From Lichenicola cladoniae (lineage in GTDB: Bacteria; Pseudomonadota; Alphaproteobacteria; Acetobacterales; Acetobacteraceae), in the NCBI RefSeq assembly GCF_013201075.1, contig NZ_CP053708.1, forward strand, positions 2,795,501 to 2,859,500: a stretch of 64,000 nt of DNA, read 5' to 3'. Position 1 is the first letter of the stretch. The number at the start of each line of letters is the position of its first letter. The notes below the pieces were generated by a model. It saw only the letters and a list, made by a program, of their open reading frames with translations. It was not told where the DNA came from and ran no database searches. This document shows, piece after piece, positions 25,041 to 32,639 of this stretch. The translations under genes and the position numbers were made by a program.

Positions 25041-25832
25041 ATGATGATGAGCGCGAGCGATGGGCGCCAGGGGGCCGACCAGCCCGGCTATGCGACACCG
25101 GTGCGGACGGCCATGACCGACTGGGACCGCGATGCCGCGCTGACCACGGCAAGGCTGCTGCTGGAGATCAAGGCGGTCAACTTCCGCCCCGAGGAACCCT
25201 ACACCCTCACCTCGGGCTGGAAGTCGCCGGTCTATATCGATTGCCGGCGGATTATTTTCTTTCCCCGCGCCCGGGCCAAGATCGTCGAGCTCGGCGTGGA
25301 AAAGATCGGCCGCCATGTCGGCTACGAGAGCATCGACGTGGTCGCCGGCGGCGAGACCGCCGGCATCCCGTTCGCGGCCTGGATTGCCGACCGGATGCTG
25401 GCGCCGATGGCCTATGTGCGGAAGAAGCCGAAGGGGTTTGGCCGGAACGCGCTGATCGAGGGCGACGTGCCGGAAGGCAAGCGCACCCTGCTGGTCGAGG
25501 ACCTGACCACCGATGGCGCCTCGAAGATCATCTTCGCGAAGTCGTTGCGCGATGCCGGGGCGATCGTCGAGCACACGTTCGTGGTGTTCTTCTACGGGGT
25601 GTTTCCCGGCGCGCATCGCACGCTGAGCGACATGGGCATCACGCTGCACTCGCTCTGCACCTGGTGGGACGTGCTCGAGGCCTGCGCCGAGCGGCCGTAT
25701 TTCTCGGAAGCCGCGGCGGCCGAGGTGAGGCGCTTCCTGGAGGACCCCTGCGCATGGTCCGCCAAGCATGGCGGCGTCGCCAGCGTCGAGGAGGCGATGG
25801 CGCTGAAGCAGCGCAAGCTCGCCGAGGGCTGA
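25041..25832 (+). CDS. pyrE: Orotate phosphoribosyltransferase
   Basis: Makes orotidine monophosphate from orotate and PRPP in pyrimidine synthesis. Evidence: the orotate-side residues in FTLTSGWKSPVYIDCRRII-like segment (YTLTSGWKSPVYIDCRRII), VVAGGETAGIPFAAWIADRM, AYVRKKPKGFGRNALIEG (flexible loop), and the PRPP motif TLLVEDLTTDGASKIIF. A C-terminal extension of about 60 residues after the catalytic domain follows. Three in-frame ATGs occur in a row at 25041-25049 after AAGGG; the first is taken, and an ATG at 25113 would also fit the family. murI follows 10 bases after the stop. Confidence 0.93.
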   Translation: MMMSASDGRQGADQPGYATPVRTAMTDWDRDAALTTARLLLEIKAVNFRPEEPYTLTSGWKSPVYIDCRRIIFFPRARAKIVELGVEKIGRHVGYESIDVVAGGETAGIPFAAWIADRMLAPMAYVRKKPKGFGRNALIEGDVPEGKRTLLVEDLTTDGASKIIFAKSLRDAGAIVEHTFVVFFYGVFPGAHRTLSDMGITLHSLCTWWDVLEACAERPYFSEAAAAEVRRFLEDPCAWSAKHGGVASVEEAMALKQRKLAEG

Positions 25833-25842
25833 CGCGCCGGCG

Positions 25843-26709
25843 ATGACGCACCATCGGCTGCTGGCATTCGACTCCGGGATCGGCGGGCTTTCGGTGGTGC
25901 GCGAGTTGCGCGCGCTGCTGCCTGGGATCCCGATCGACTACCTCGCCGACAATGCGGTGTTCCCGTACGGCGAGCTGCCGGACGCGGTGCTGATCGAGCG
26001 GGTCTGCATGCTGGTCGGCGCGGCGCTGGTGCGCTTCCGGCCGGATGCGGTGGTGGTTGCCTGCAATACCGCCAGCACCGTGGCGCTGTCGGGCCTGCGC
26101 GCACGGTTCGACGTGCCGTTCATCGGCTGCGTGCCGCCGATCAAGTGGGCGGCCGAGGTCAGCCGGACCCGGACGATCGGGCTGCTCGCCACCTCGGCGA
26201 CGGTGCGGCGGCCCTACCTGCGCGACCTGCAGAGCCGGTTCGCGCCGGACTGCACACTTCTCGCCCATGGGGCCCGGGGTCTTGCCGATATTGCGGAGGC
26301 GGCGTTCCGGCATCGCGCTGTCGATCAGGCGGCGATCGCGCACGAACTCGACCAGTTGTTCGGGCAGGATGGTGGTGACCGCATCGACGTCGTCGGGATC
26401 GGCTGCACGCATTACAGCTTCCTGCTGGATACGCTGCGGGAGCTGTCTCCGGCCGGCATCACCTGGCTCGATCCGGCAGCCGCGGTGGCGCGACGGGCGC
26501 AGTTCGTCTTGTCCACGCTCGCCCTGGGACTGTGCATGGCTGCAGGTCCGATTGATAGGGGGCGGGCCTGGTTCACCGGACCGGCCAAGGATGCCGAGCG
26601 CCTGCTGGAGGGTCTCGCCGGGTTCGGCTACGCGGAGATCATGCCGTTCGACGTGGATGCCGCACTGCCGGCTGCCACGCATCACGCTGCGGCCCCGCCG
26701 GCATCCTGA
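25843..26709 (+). CDS. murI: Glutamate racemase
   Basis: Interconverts L- and D-glutamate for peptidoglycan. The 288-residue protein has the family markers: AFDSGIGGLSVVREL near the start, DNAVFPYGELP, the catalytic cysteine pair Cys74 in VVACNTAST and Cys188 in GIGCTHYSFLLD. Cofactor-independent two-cysteine mechanism is family knowledge. Its last 71 bases (26639-26709) overlap the 3' end of the convergent hydroxylase gene; the C-terminal ~20 residues are Ala/His/Pro-rich and not conserved. pyrE-murI probably share a transcript. Confidence 0.93.
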   Translation: MTHHRLLAFDSGIGGLSVVRELRALLPGIPIDYLADNAVFPYGELPDAVLIERVCMLVGAALVRFRPDAVVVACNTASTVALSGLRARFDVPFIGCVPPIKWAAEVSRTRTIGLLATSATVRRPYLRDLQSRFAPDCTLLAHGARGLADIAEAAFRHRAVDQAAIAHELDQLFGQDGGDRIDVVGIGCTHYSFLLDTLRELSPAGITWLDPAAAVARRAQFVLSTLALGLCMAAGPIDRGRAWFTGPAKDAERLLEGLAGFGYAEIMPFDVDAALPAATHHAAAPPAS

Positions 26710-27472
26710 GCGACGGGACGATCTTCGTCTCCGCGGCGTCGCGGTAGGCGGGCACTCCGATCTCGGCGGCATCCCGATCGGGATCGCGGCGAAACGTCCC
26801 GTGCAGGTGGTCCCACAGGCTGAAGCCGCTCGACCAGTTGCTGTCGGTCTGCGAGTGGGTCGCCGTGTGGTGGGTCCCGTGCATGCGCGGCGTGGTCAGG
26901 AACCGTGACAGCAGAGCCTCAATCCCGACCGGCAGGCGCAGGTTGGAGTGGTGGAACAGCACCGACAGGAAAAAGAATGTCTGCCACCAGCCGAGTGCGC
27001 GCTCGGATACCCCCAGCAGCACGACCTGGCCGGCGCGCCACGGAACCGAGACCAGCATGTCGACGGCGTGGAAGCGCAGCGCGGTGCTCGAATCCAGGTC
27101 CAGGTCGATGTGGTGCACCAGATGCAGGCGCCACAGCAGCGGCACCTTGTGGGTCAGCACGTGCCAGACATAGATCGTGTAATCCATCGCCAGGACGGCG
27201 ATCAGGTCGCGTGCCAGCTTCGGCAGCCTCAGGCTCTGCACCAGGCCCGACCGGTTCCGCTCCGCACGCCGCGCCAGCCGGCTCACCACCGGGCCCTCCA
27301 CCGCAGCGACCACGATCATGCTGGCAGCACCGAGCACGAGATTGCCCAAGAGACGGTCGGGCTCCTGCTGCGTTTGCCGACGCAGCGGCAATCGCCGTTC
27401 GCCGGCGACGATCGTGACGACCGAAGCAAGCAGAAGCAGCGGCCTGATCGCCCTGGAGGGAAAAGACGCCAT
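26639..27472 (-). CDS. Membrane sterol desaturase / fatty-acid hydroxylase
   Basis: A 277-residue integral membrane di-iron enzyme of the fatty-acid hydroxylase superfamily. The histidine boxes are complete: HVLTH (104-108), HLVHH (117-121), HHSN (174-175) and HGTHH with a following TATH (198-206), then WDHLHGTFR. Hydrophobic segments (~8-25, 45-60, 90-103, 140-180) give the usual hairpins. The start at ATG 27472 is preferred; GGAAAAGA lies before it on the minus strand in the sense of SD-like purines. Substrate is unknown (fatty acid, sterol or carotenoid). It is divergent from the glycosyltransferase gene 51 bases away, and its end overlaps murI, so it may belong functionally with the cluster to its right. 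Confidence 0.85.
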   Translation of the reverse strand: MASFPSRAIRPLLLLASVVTIVAGERRLPLRRQTQQEPDRLLGNLVLGAASMIVVAAVEGPVVSRLARRAERNRSGLVQSLRLPKLARDLIAVLAMDYTIYVWHVLTHKVPLLWRLHLVHHIDLDLDSSTALRFHAVDMLVSVPWRAGQVVLLGVSERALGWWQTFFFLSVLFHHSNLRLPVGIEALLSRFLTTPRMHGTHHTATHSQTDSNWSSGFSLWDHLHGTFRRDPDRDAAEIGVPAYRDAAETKIVPSLRMPAGPQRDAWQPAVRHPRRTA

Positions 27473-27523
27473 GCCCGCAAAAGTGCTTGCGGTCGCCGGC
27501 CGGCACAAGTCCGGTCCATCGCG

Positions 27524-28114
27524 ATGGTGACCGCCCTGCCCCGGCTCGTGCTGTTCACCCGCTATCCCGACCCGGGCCGCGCCAAGACGCGGCTGATCCC
27601 GGCGATCGGCGCGGCGGCCGCAGCCTCGCTGCACCGGCGCCTGACCGAGCGCGCCGTCGCCACGCTGCGTGCCGCTGGCCGCAGCATCGAGTTGCGCACC
27701 ACTGGCGCCGATCCTTGCCGGTTCTCGGCCTGGCTCGGTGACGGGCTGGCGCCGACCGATCAGGGAGAAGGCGACCTCGGGCAGCGGCTCGATCGCGCAG
27801 CCGCGCTACCGCCGGTCATCCTGCTGGGGGCCGACGTGCCCGACCTGCAGGTGCGGCATCTGGAGGCCGCGGCCTCGGCGCTGGAAACGTACCCGGCGGT
27901 GATCGGCCCGGCCGAGGATGGCGGCTACTACCTGCTGGGTCTCGCCCGGCCGATGCCGTTCCTGTTCGACGCCATGCCGTGGGGAACCGAGCGGGTGCTG
28001 GCGGAAACGATGGCGCGGCTCGACCGGCATGGGGCCTCGTATGCTACTCTGGAGACGCTGGCGGATCTCGATCGGCCGGAGGATCTGGCACGCTGGCCCG
28101 ATCTCGCTGAATGA
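27524..28114 (+). CDS. TIGR04282-type glycosyltransferase (DUF2064)
   Basis: A 196-residue GT-A/CofC-like protein: LVLFTRYPDPGRAKTRLIPAIGAAAAASL (the nucleotide-binding PGxxKTRL motif), then ILLGADVPDLQVRHLEAAASAL, the Asp-containing GADxPD donor site, and IGPAEDGGYYLLGL. This is the family annotated as 'arsenosugar biosynthesis glycosyltransferase' TIGR04282 because it co-occurs with arsM genes. It likely transfers or activates a nucleotide sugar. It overlaps the next gene by 4 bases (ATGA), so the two glycosyltransferases are made together. Confidence 0.88.
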   Translation: MVTALPRLVLFTRYPDPGRAKTRLIPAIGAAAAASLHRRLTERAVATLRAAGRSIELRTTGADPCRFSAWLGDGLAPTDQGEGDLGQRLDRAAALPPVILLGADVPDLQVRHLEAAASALETYPAVIGPAEDGGYYLLGLARPMPFLFDAMPWGTERVLAETMARLDRHGASYATLETLADLDRPEDLARWPDLAE

Positions 28115-28839
28115 CCGGCGTGGCGATCGTCATCCCGATGCTGAACGAGGCGGCGGCTCTTCCCCGGCTGTTGCGGTCACTGGCCGCCCTTCACCCTGCG
28201 CCGGACGAACTGATCGCGGTCGATGGCGGCAGCGGCGATGGCTCGGTGGCCTTGGCGCTGGACGGCGGCCTGACGGTGATCGAGCATCCTGTCCTGGGCC
28301 GGGCGACGCAGATCAACCGCGGCGTCGATGCCTGCCGGTCGCCGATCGTGTGTGTCCTGCACGCGGACACGCTGCTGCCGGATGATGCCATCGCGGTGAT
28401 CCGGCGGACCCTGTCCGACCGGCGAACCGTGCTTGCCGGCTTCACGCCGCTGCTGTGCGGATCGGACACCATCCGGTGGGGCACCAGCGCACATAATTGG
28501 ATCAAGACCTGGTACGCGCCGCTGCTGTTCCGGCCGCGCCTGTTCCTGCGCGGCTGCCGGTTGCTGTTCGGCGACCACGCGATGTTCTTCAGGCGCGAGC
28601 AGTTCCTCGAGATCGGCGGCTGCGACGAGCGCCTGCGGATCATGGAAGATGCCGCGTTGTGCATTGCGTTCACCAGGCTCGGACGCACCCGCCTGGTCGA
28701 TCGCGTTGTGATGACGTCGGACCGGCGGGTCGCGGCCTGGGGCGGCCTGCGCGCCAACTGGATCTATCTGAAGGTCGGGGTCCAGTGGGGACTGGGTCGC
28801 AGGCAGGGTCTCGAGCGGCATTACCCCGATGTCCGGTGA
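28111..28839 (+). CDS. TIGR04283-type GT2 glycosyltransferase
   Basis: A 242-residue family 2 glycosyltransferase: VAIVIPMLNEAAALPRLLRSL, then VDGGSGDGSVALAL (DxGSxDG), VLHADTLLPDDAI (the DXD-like HAD), and RRLLFGDHAMFFRREQFLEIGGCDE followed by IMEDAAL (ED acceptor-side motif). This is TIGR04283, the usual partner of TIGR04282 in arsenosugar-type loci. A single predicted amphipathic or membrane-bound region lies near WIKTWYAPLLFRPRLFL. Overlaps the gene before it; its stop is 8 bases from the convergent arsM stop. Confidence 0.9.
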   Translation: MTGVAIVIPMLNEAAALPRLLRSLAALHPAPDELIAVDGGSGDGSVALALDGGLTVIEHPVLGRATQINRGVDACRSPIVCVLHADTLLPDDAIAVIRRTLSDRRTVLAGFTPLLCGSDTIRWGTSAHNWIKTWYAPLLFRPRLFLRGCRLLFGDHAMFFRREQFLEIGGCDERLRIMEDAALCIAFTRLGRTRLVDRVVMTSDRRVAAWGGLRANWIYLKVGVQWGLGRRQGLERHYPDVR

Positions 28840-28847
28840 ATCCGGCT

Positions 28848-29891
28848 TCAGCAGCAGGCGGCGGGAACACCAGAGGCTTGGTCGAACGGGAGGGCGGTGC
28901 CGCAACCGGCGAAGATGCCGAGATGCCGGCCGCCGCCATCGAGAAACTCGAAATGCGGCCTGAGGCGCGTGTCGGCCAGCATCGACCAGGTGTTGCGGCA
29001 CACTGGGAACACCCGCCCGGTCTCGAGCCGGTGGTGCTTGTCGAACAGGTAGAATGCCTCGGTGTCCGGCAAGGTGCCCAGGTAGCGCACCGCCTGGCCG
29101 TAATCCTCGCAGGCGGTATCGAGGCCCGAAAGACGGAACAGCCGCCAGGTCGCCGAGAAGAACCGGGCGCCGCCGAGCCTGGATGCGATCGCCGGATCGT
29201 CGATACCGAGCAGACGATCGGTGACGAGGCGCGGATCGATGAAGCCCGCCTGCCTGGCCTGGCCCATGAAGTCGCCCCAGTAGGATGCTCCGGCCAGGCA
29301 TTCGCCATGCAGCACGGGATCGTCGCGCAAGCCGGGGGGCAACCGTCGATCGGCATAGACATCGGCGAAATGCATCTCGCCGCCTTCGCGCAGCAGCCGG
29401 TGCGCGCTCCGGAACACCGCGCCCTTGTCCGCCACCAGGTTGATCACGCAGTTCGAGACGATGAGGTCGAAGCTGCCTGGCGCCAGGTCGAGCCCGTCCA
29501 GATGCTCGATGTCGCCATGCAGGAACGACACGTTGGAGCGCGCATAGCCGAAGCGGTCGCGATGCCAGGCGAGATGCCGTTCGGCGACCGCAAGCTGCTC
29601 CGGGGTCGCGTCGATGCCGACTACCTCGCCATGCTCGCCGACCAGCTGCGCCAGCACGTATGAATCCTGGCCGGCGCCACTGCCGAGGTCGAGCACCCGC
29701 TTGCCGGCGATCGCTTCGGGCGCCACCAATCCGCAACCATAGTAGCGGCCTCGCACTTCCGGATGGACCTGCTCGAGTGCCAGGCGGATCGGTGCGGGCG
29801 GCGGGCTCATGGTGCAGCATGCATCGGTGCGCAGGTCCGACGAGCCCTGCAGCACCTGGCCGTAATAGTCGCGACTATTCTCGATGTTCAC
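28848..29891 (-). CDS. arsM: Arsenosugar-type arsenite S-adenosylmethionine methyltransferase
   Basis: A 347-residue methyltransferase of the ArsM class that methylates As(III). The start region NIENSRDYYGQVLQGSSDLR plus TDACCT is the N-terminal signature (DYYG...L.G..DL.T.ACC). SAM motifs: VLDLGSGAGQDSYVLAQLVG and GIDATPEQLAVAE. The arsenic-binding cysteines are all present: the ACC pair near the start, Cys in IVSNCVINLV, and Cys in FPVCRNTW near the C-terminus. A GTG at 29891 is taken as the start because the conserved region begins right there. It is divergent (76 bases) from the flavoprotein gene and convergent with the glycosyltransferases. Confidence 0.9.
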   Translation of the reverse strand: MNIENSRDYYGQVLQGSSDLRTDACCTMSPPPAPIRLALEQVHPEVRGRYYGCGLVAPEAIAGKRVLDLGSGAGQDSYVLAQLVGEHGEVVGIDATPEQLAVAERHLAWHRDRFGYARSNVSFLHGDIEHLDGLDLAPGSFDLIVSNCVINLVADKGAVFRSAHRLLREGGEMHFADVYADRRLPPGLRDDPVLHGECLAGASYWGDFMGQARQAGFIDPRLVTDRLLGIDDPAIASRLGGARFFSATWRLFRLSGLDTACEDYGQAVRYLGTLPDTEAFYLFDKHHRLETGRVFPVCRNTWSMLADTRLRPHFEFLDGGGRHLGIFAGCGTALPFDQASGVPAACC

Positions 29892-29967
29892 GCGGGCGTT
29901 TCCCAACCGATCGAACTCAAGGTAGTCGCTGGGCGAGCCGGCGGTAAGCGGCAGGAGGAAGGCCCGA

Positions 29968-31407
29968 GTGCGTTTTTCCCACGACGTGATCGTGATCGGC
30001 GGCGGTTCGGCTGGGCTCACCACGGCTGGCGGTTGCGGTCGGCTCGGCCTGCGCACCGCGCTGATCGAACGCGCACGCATGGGCGGCGAGTGCCTCAACA
30101 GCGGCTGCGTGCCATCCAAGGCGCTGCTTGCCGCGGCCGCGCGGGCGCAGTCGATGCGGGACGCCGGACGCGTCGGCATCCAGCCGGTCGCGCCGGTGGT
30201 GGTCTGGGCGGAGGTGCGTGCCCATCTGGCACGTGTGCAGGCGGCGATCGCGCCGCACGATGGGCGAGAGCGGTTCGAGGCATGGGGTGTCGAGGTCATT
30301 GCCGGGGAAGCCAGCTTCACGGGCCACAGGACGATCCGCATCGGCGAACGCGCGCTGTCGGCCCCGCGCATTGTCGTTGCCACCGGTTCGAGGCCGCGTA
30401 TCCCGCCGATCGACGGGCTCGCCGAGGTGCCGTTCCTGACCAACGAGACGCTGTGGGATCTCGCGGTGTTGCCGGACCATCTGGTGATCCTCGGCGCGGG
30501 CCCGGTCGGGATCGAGATGGCTCAGGCGTTTCGCCGGCTCGGCAGCGCGGTGACGCTGGTCGGCCAAGTACCGCCACTGGCCCGCGAGGATCGCGATGCG
30601 GCATCGTTGCTGCTGGCGTGCCTGGCGGCCGAGGGAGTGACGTTGCGGTTCGACGCTACTGTCACCGCCGCCCGTGCCGTAACCAATGCGGTCATGCTCA
30701 CCCTCGCCGACGGATCGGTCGTGCGGGGTAGCCATCTGCTGGTCGCAACCGGGCGGGTCGCCGATCTCGACGCGCTCGACCTGCTGCAAGCCGGTGTCGA
30801 GGTCGGACCGGACGGGATCGTCGTCGATGCGGGACGGCGTACGAGCAACCCGGCGGTCATGGCGCTCGGCGACTGTCGGGCCGGCCCGCGGCTGACCCAT
30901 GCGGCCGGCGAGGATGGCGCGATCGCGGTGGCGCGGATCGGCTTCGGCCTGCGATCGCGCGTACAAACGAACGTGCCACGGGTCATCTACACCGAACCGG
31001 AGCTTGCACAGCTCGGGCCGACGGAAGCGGACGCGCGCGGGCGGCACGCCGAGGTCAGGGTGATACGGCAGGAACTGGGGGATAACGACCGGGCCCTGAC
31101 GGCACATAGCGCCGGGGGCTTCGGCAAGCTCATACTGGTGCGCGGGCGGCTGGTCGGGATCACCCTGGTCGGCGAGCACGCGGGCGAGCTGATGCTGCCC
31201 TGGGTGATGCTGATGGGGCGGCGCACGTCGCTCTGGGGCCTGTCGGGGGCGGTCGTGCCGTATCCGACCCGGAGCGAGATCTCCAAGGCGCTCGCGTTCG
31301 CGGCCTACGAGGACCGCCTGTTCGGCCGGCACGCACGATGGTGGGCCGGGCTGCTCGCCTGGTTACGGCGCGGGCTGGCCGCACACTCCGAAAGCACTGC
31401 ACGATGA
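29968..31407 (+). CDS. Mercuric-reductase-like FAD disulfide oxidoreductase
   Basis: A 479-residue flavoprotein of the pyridine-nucleotide-disulfide oxidoreductase family (lipoamide dehydrogenase, glutathione reductase, MerA). Features: FAD GxGxxG motif DVIVIGGGSAGLTTAGG, redox-active Cys42-x4-Cys47 in GGECLNSGCVPSKAL, NAD site LVILGAGPVGIEMAQAF, and the second FAD site VMALGDCRAGPRLTHAA. It lacks the N-terminal heavy-metal domain and the vicinal C-terminal cysteine pair of true MerA, so mercury reduction is not implied. GTG start at 29968 has AGGAGG ten bases upstream. Downstream it overlaps the radical SAM gene (ATGA). A role as electron donor or reductase in the arsM neighbourhood is inferred. 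Confidence 0.88.
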   Translation: MRFSHDVIVIGGGSAGLTTAGGCGRLGLRTALIERARMGGECLNSGCVPSKALLAAAARAQSMRDAGRVGIQPVAPVVVWAEVRAHLARVQAAIAPHDGRERFEAWGVEVIAGEASFTGHRTIRIGERALSAPRIVVATGSRPRIPPIDGLAEVPFLTNETLWDLAVLPDHLVILGAGPVGIEMAQAFRRLGSAVTLVGQVPPLAREDRDAASLLLACLAAEGVTLRFDATVTAARAVTNAVMLTLADGSVVRGSHLLVATGRVADLDALDLLQAGVEVGPDGIVVDAGRRTSNPAVMALGDCRAGPRLTHAAGEDGAIAVARIGFGLRSRVQTNVPRVIYTEPELAQLGPTEADARGRHAEVRVIRQELGDNDRALTAHSAGGFGKLILVRGRLVGITLVGEHAGELMLPWVMLMGRRTSLWGLSGAVVPYPTRSEISKALAFAAYEDRLFGRHARWWAGLLAWLRRGLAAHSESTAR

Positions 31408-32378
31408 CGATATCCGCACCCGGCCCGTCGCCGTTCTTGGTTCCGGCGGCGTTGCCGATCGACCCTGCGAAATTCCGTGATCCGCACGTCACCGCGCGTG
31501 GCGAGCCCCGCGCCGGCGTTGCGTTCGACGGGCTGCGGACGCTCTGGTTCAACACCGGCACGCTCTGCAACATCGCCTGCGCACACTGCTATATCGAGAG
31601 CTCGCCGACCAACGATGCGCTCATCTATCTCGGTGCAGCCGACGTCTCCCGCTATCTGGACGAGATCGACGCCCTTGGCTGGGATACCGGGGAGATCGGC
31701 TTTACCGGCGGCGAACCGTTCATGAACCGTGAACTACCCGCCATGCTCGGCGATGCGCTCGGCCGGGGTCGCCGGGTGCTCGTGCTGACCAATGCAATGC
31801 GGCCGATGCGGCGGTTCGAGACGGACCTGCTGGGGTTGCGCTCCCGGCACGGCGACCGGCTGACGCTGCGGGTCAGCCTGGACCACCATACGCAGGCCGC
31901 CCACGAGGCTGAGCGCGGCAGCGGCACATGGGCGCCGGCGATCGACGGGCTGCAGTGGCTGGGGCGGAACGGCATCCGGCTTGCGGTAGCGGGACGTCAT
32001 CTGGCCGGCGAGACCGACGCGCAGGCCCGCCATGCCTATGCGGCGCTGTTCGCATCGCTCGGCATCGCGATCGACGCGCAGGATCCGGCGCGGCTGACGC
32101 TGTTTCCGGAGATGGATGCGCGGATCGATGTACCTGAGATCACCGACGCCTGCTGGGGCATCCTGCACCAGCGACCCGATACGCTGATGTGCGCGAGCAG
32201 CCGCATGGTGGTGAAGCGGCGGGGACAGGAGCCGAGCGTGGTCGCCTGCACGCTGATCCCGTATGCGGCGGAGTTCGAGCTCGGGTCGACCCTCGAGGGC
32301 GCGACCGGGCGGGTAATGCTGAACCACCCGCATTGTGCCCGCTTCTGCGTGCTCGGAGGCGCCAGCTGCAGCGGCTAG
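31404..32378 (+). CDS. Radical SAM enzyme in the arsM cluster
   Basis: A 324-residue radical SAM protein. Its cluster motif is Cys55-x3-Cys59-x2-Cys62 in TLCNIACAHCYIES, followed by a GGEP motif (FTGGEPFMNRELPAML) that binds SAM, as in MoaA-like enzymes. The C-terminus is rich in cysteines: Cys311, Cys315 and Cys322 in HCARFCVLGGASC, with other Cys in TLMCASSRMVVKRR and VVACTLIP; these may hold a second Fe-S cluster. It is not the classic ArsS (which has a DUF3641 C-terminal domain). Overlapping with the flavoprotein start (ATGA) suggests they work in one pathway, possibly adding a carbon radical fragment to methylated arsenic or acting on a lipid. Confidence 0.85.
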   Translation: MTISAPGPSPFLVPAALPIDPAKFRDPHVTARGEPRAGVAFDGLRTLWFNTGTLCNIACAHCYIESSPTNDALIYLGAADVSRYLDEIDALGWDTGEIGFTGGEPFMNRELPAMLGDALGRGRRVLVLTNAMRPMRRFETDLLGLRSRHGDRLTLRVSLDHHTQAAHEAERGSGTWAPAIDGLQWLGRNGIRLAVAGRHLAGETDAQARHAYAALFASLGIAIDAQDPARLTLFPEMDARIDVPEITDACWGILHQRPDTLMCASSRMVVKRRGQEPSVVACTLIPYAAEFELGSTLEGATGRVMLNHPHCARFCVLGGASCSG

Positions 32379-32386
32379 GCTGCAGC
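32365..32386 (+). terminator. Hairpin at the radical SAM stop codon
   Basis: GCTGCAGC (32365-32372) is repeated as GCTGCAGC (32379-32386), self-complementary, with the stop codon TAG inside the six-base spacer. It would form an 8-bp stem. No T-tract, so it may act as an mRNA 3' end rather than a full intrinsic terminator. Confidence 0.4.
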
Positions 32387-32639
32387 AAAGGTGCTTCGGT
32401 GCGAGGTAGAGCACGACCCGGCCTACGGTAGCCGCCGGGTCTGGTGAGGACGGCGCAACGTGGCCCTCTCCAGTCGGTGGCCTATCCGTTCAACCCGACG
32501 AAGCCGCTCACCGTAGGCGGCCGACCATTCTTGGTCGAACCGCAAGCCGCTGCACGCGCCGGGGAAGAAAACCGACGTCCGCCATCGATGGATCAGGGAT
32601 TCCCAAACCATCGACGGCGGCTTCGAGCATTGCATGCAC

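Noticed and set aside
29968-31407. True mercuric reductase and mer operon
   Set aside because: No heavy-metal-binding N-terminal domain, no C-terminal Cys pair and no mer regulator or transporter nearby.
31404-32378. Classic ArsS, possibly a selenoprotein
   Set aside because: The C-terminal half does not look like DUF3641, and no in-frame TGA with a selenocysteine context exists.
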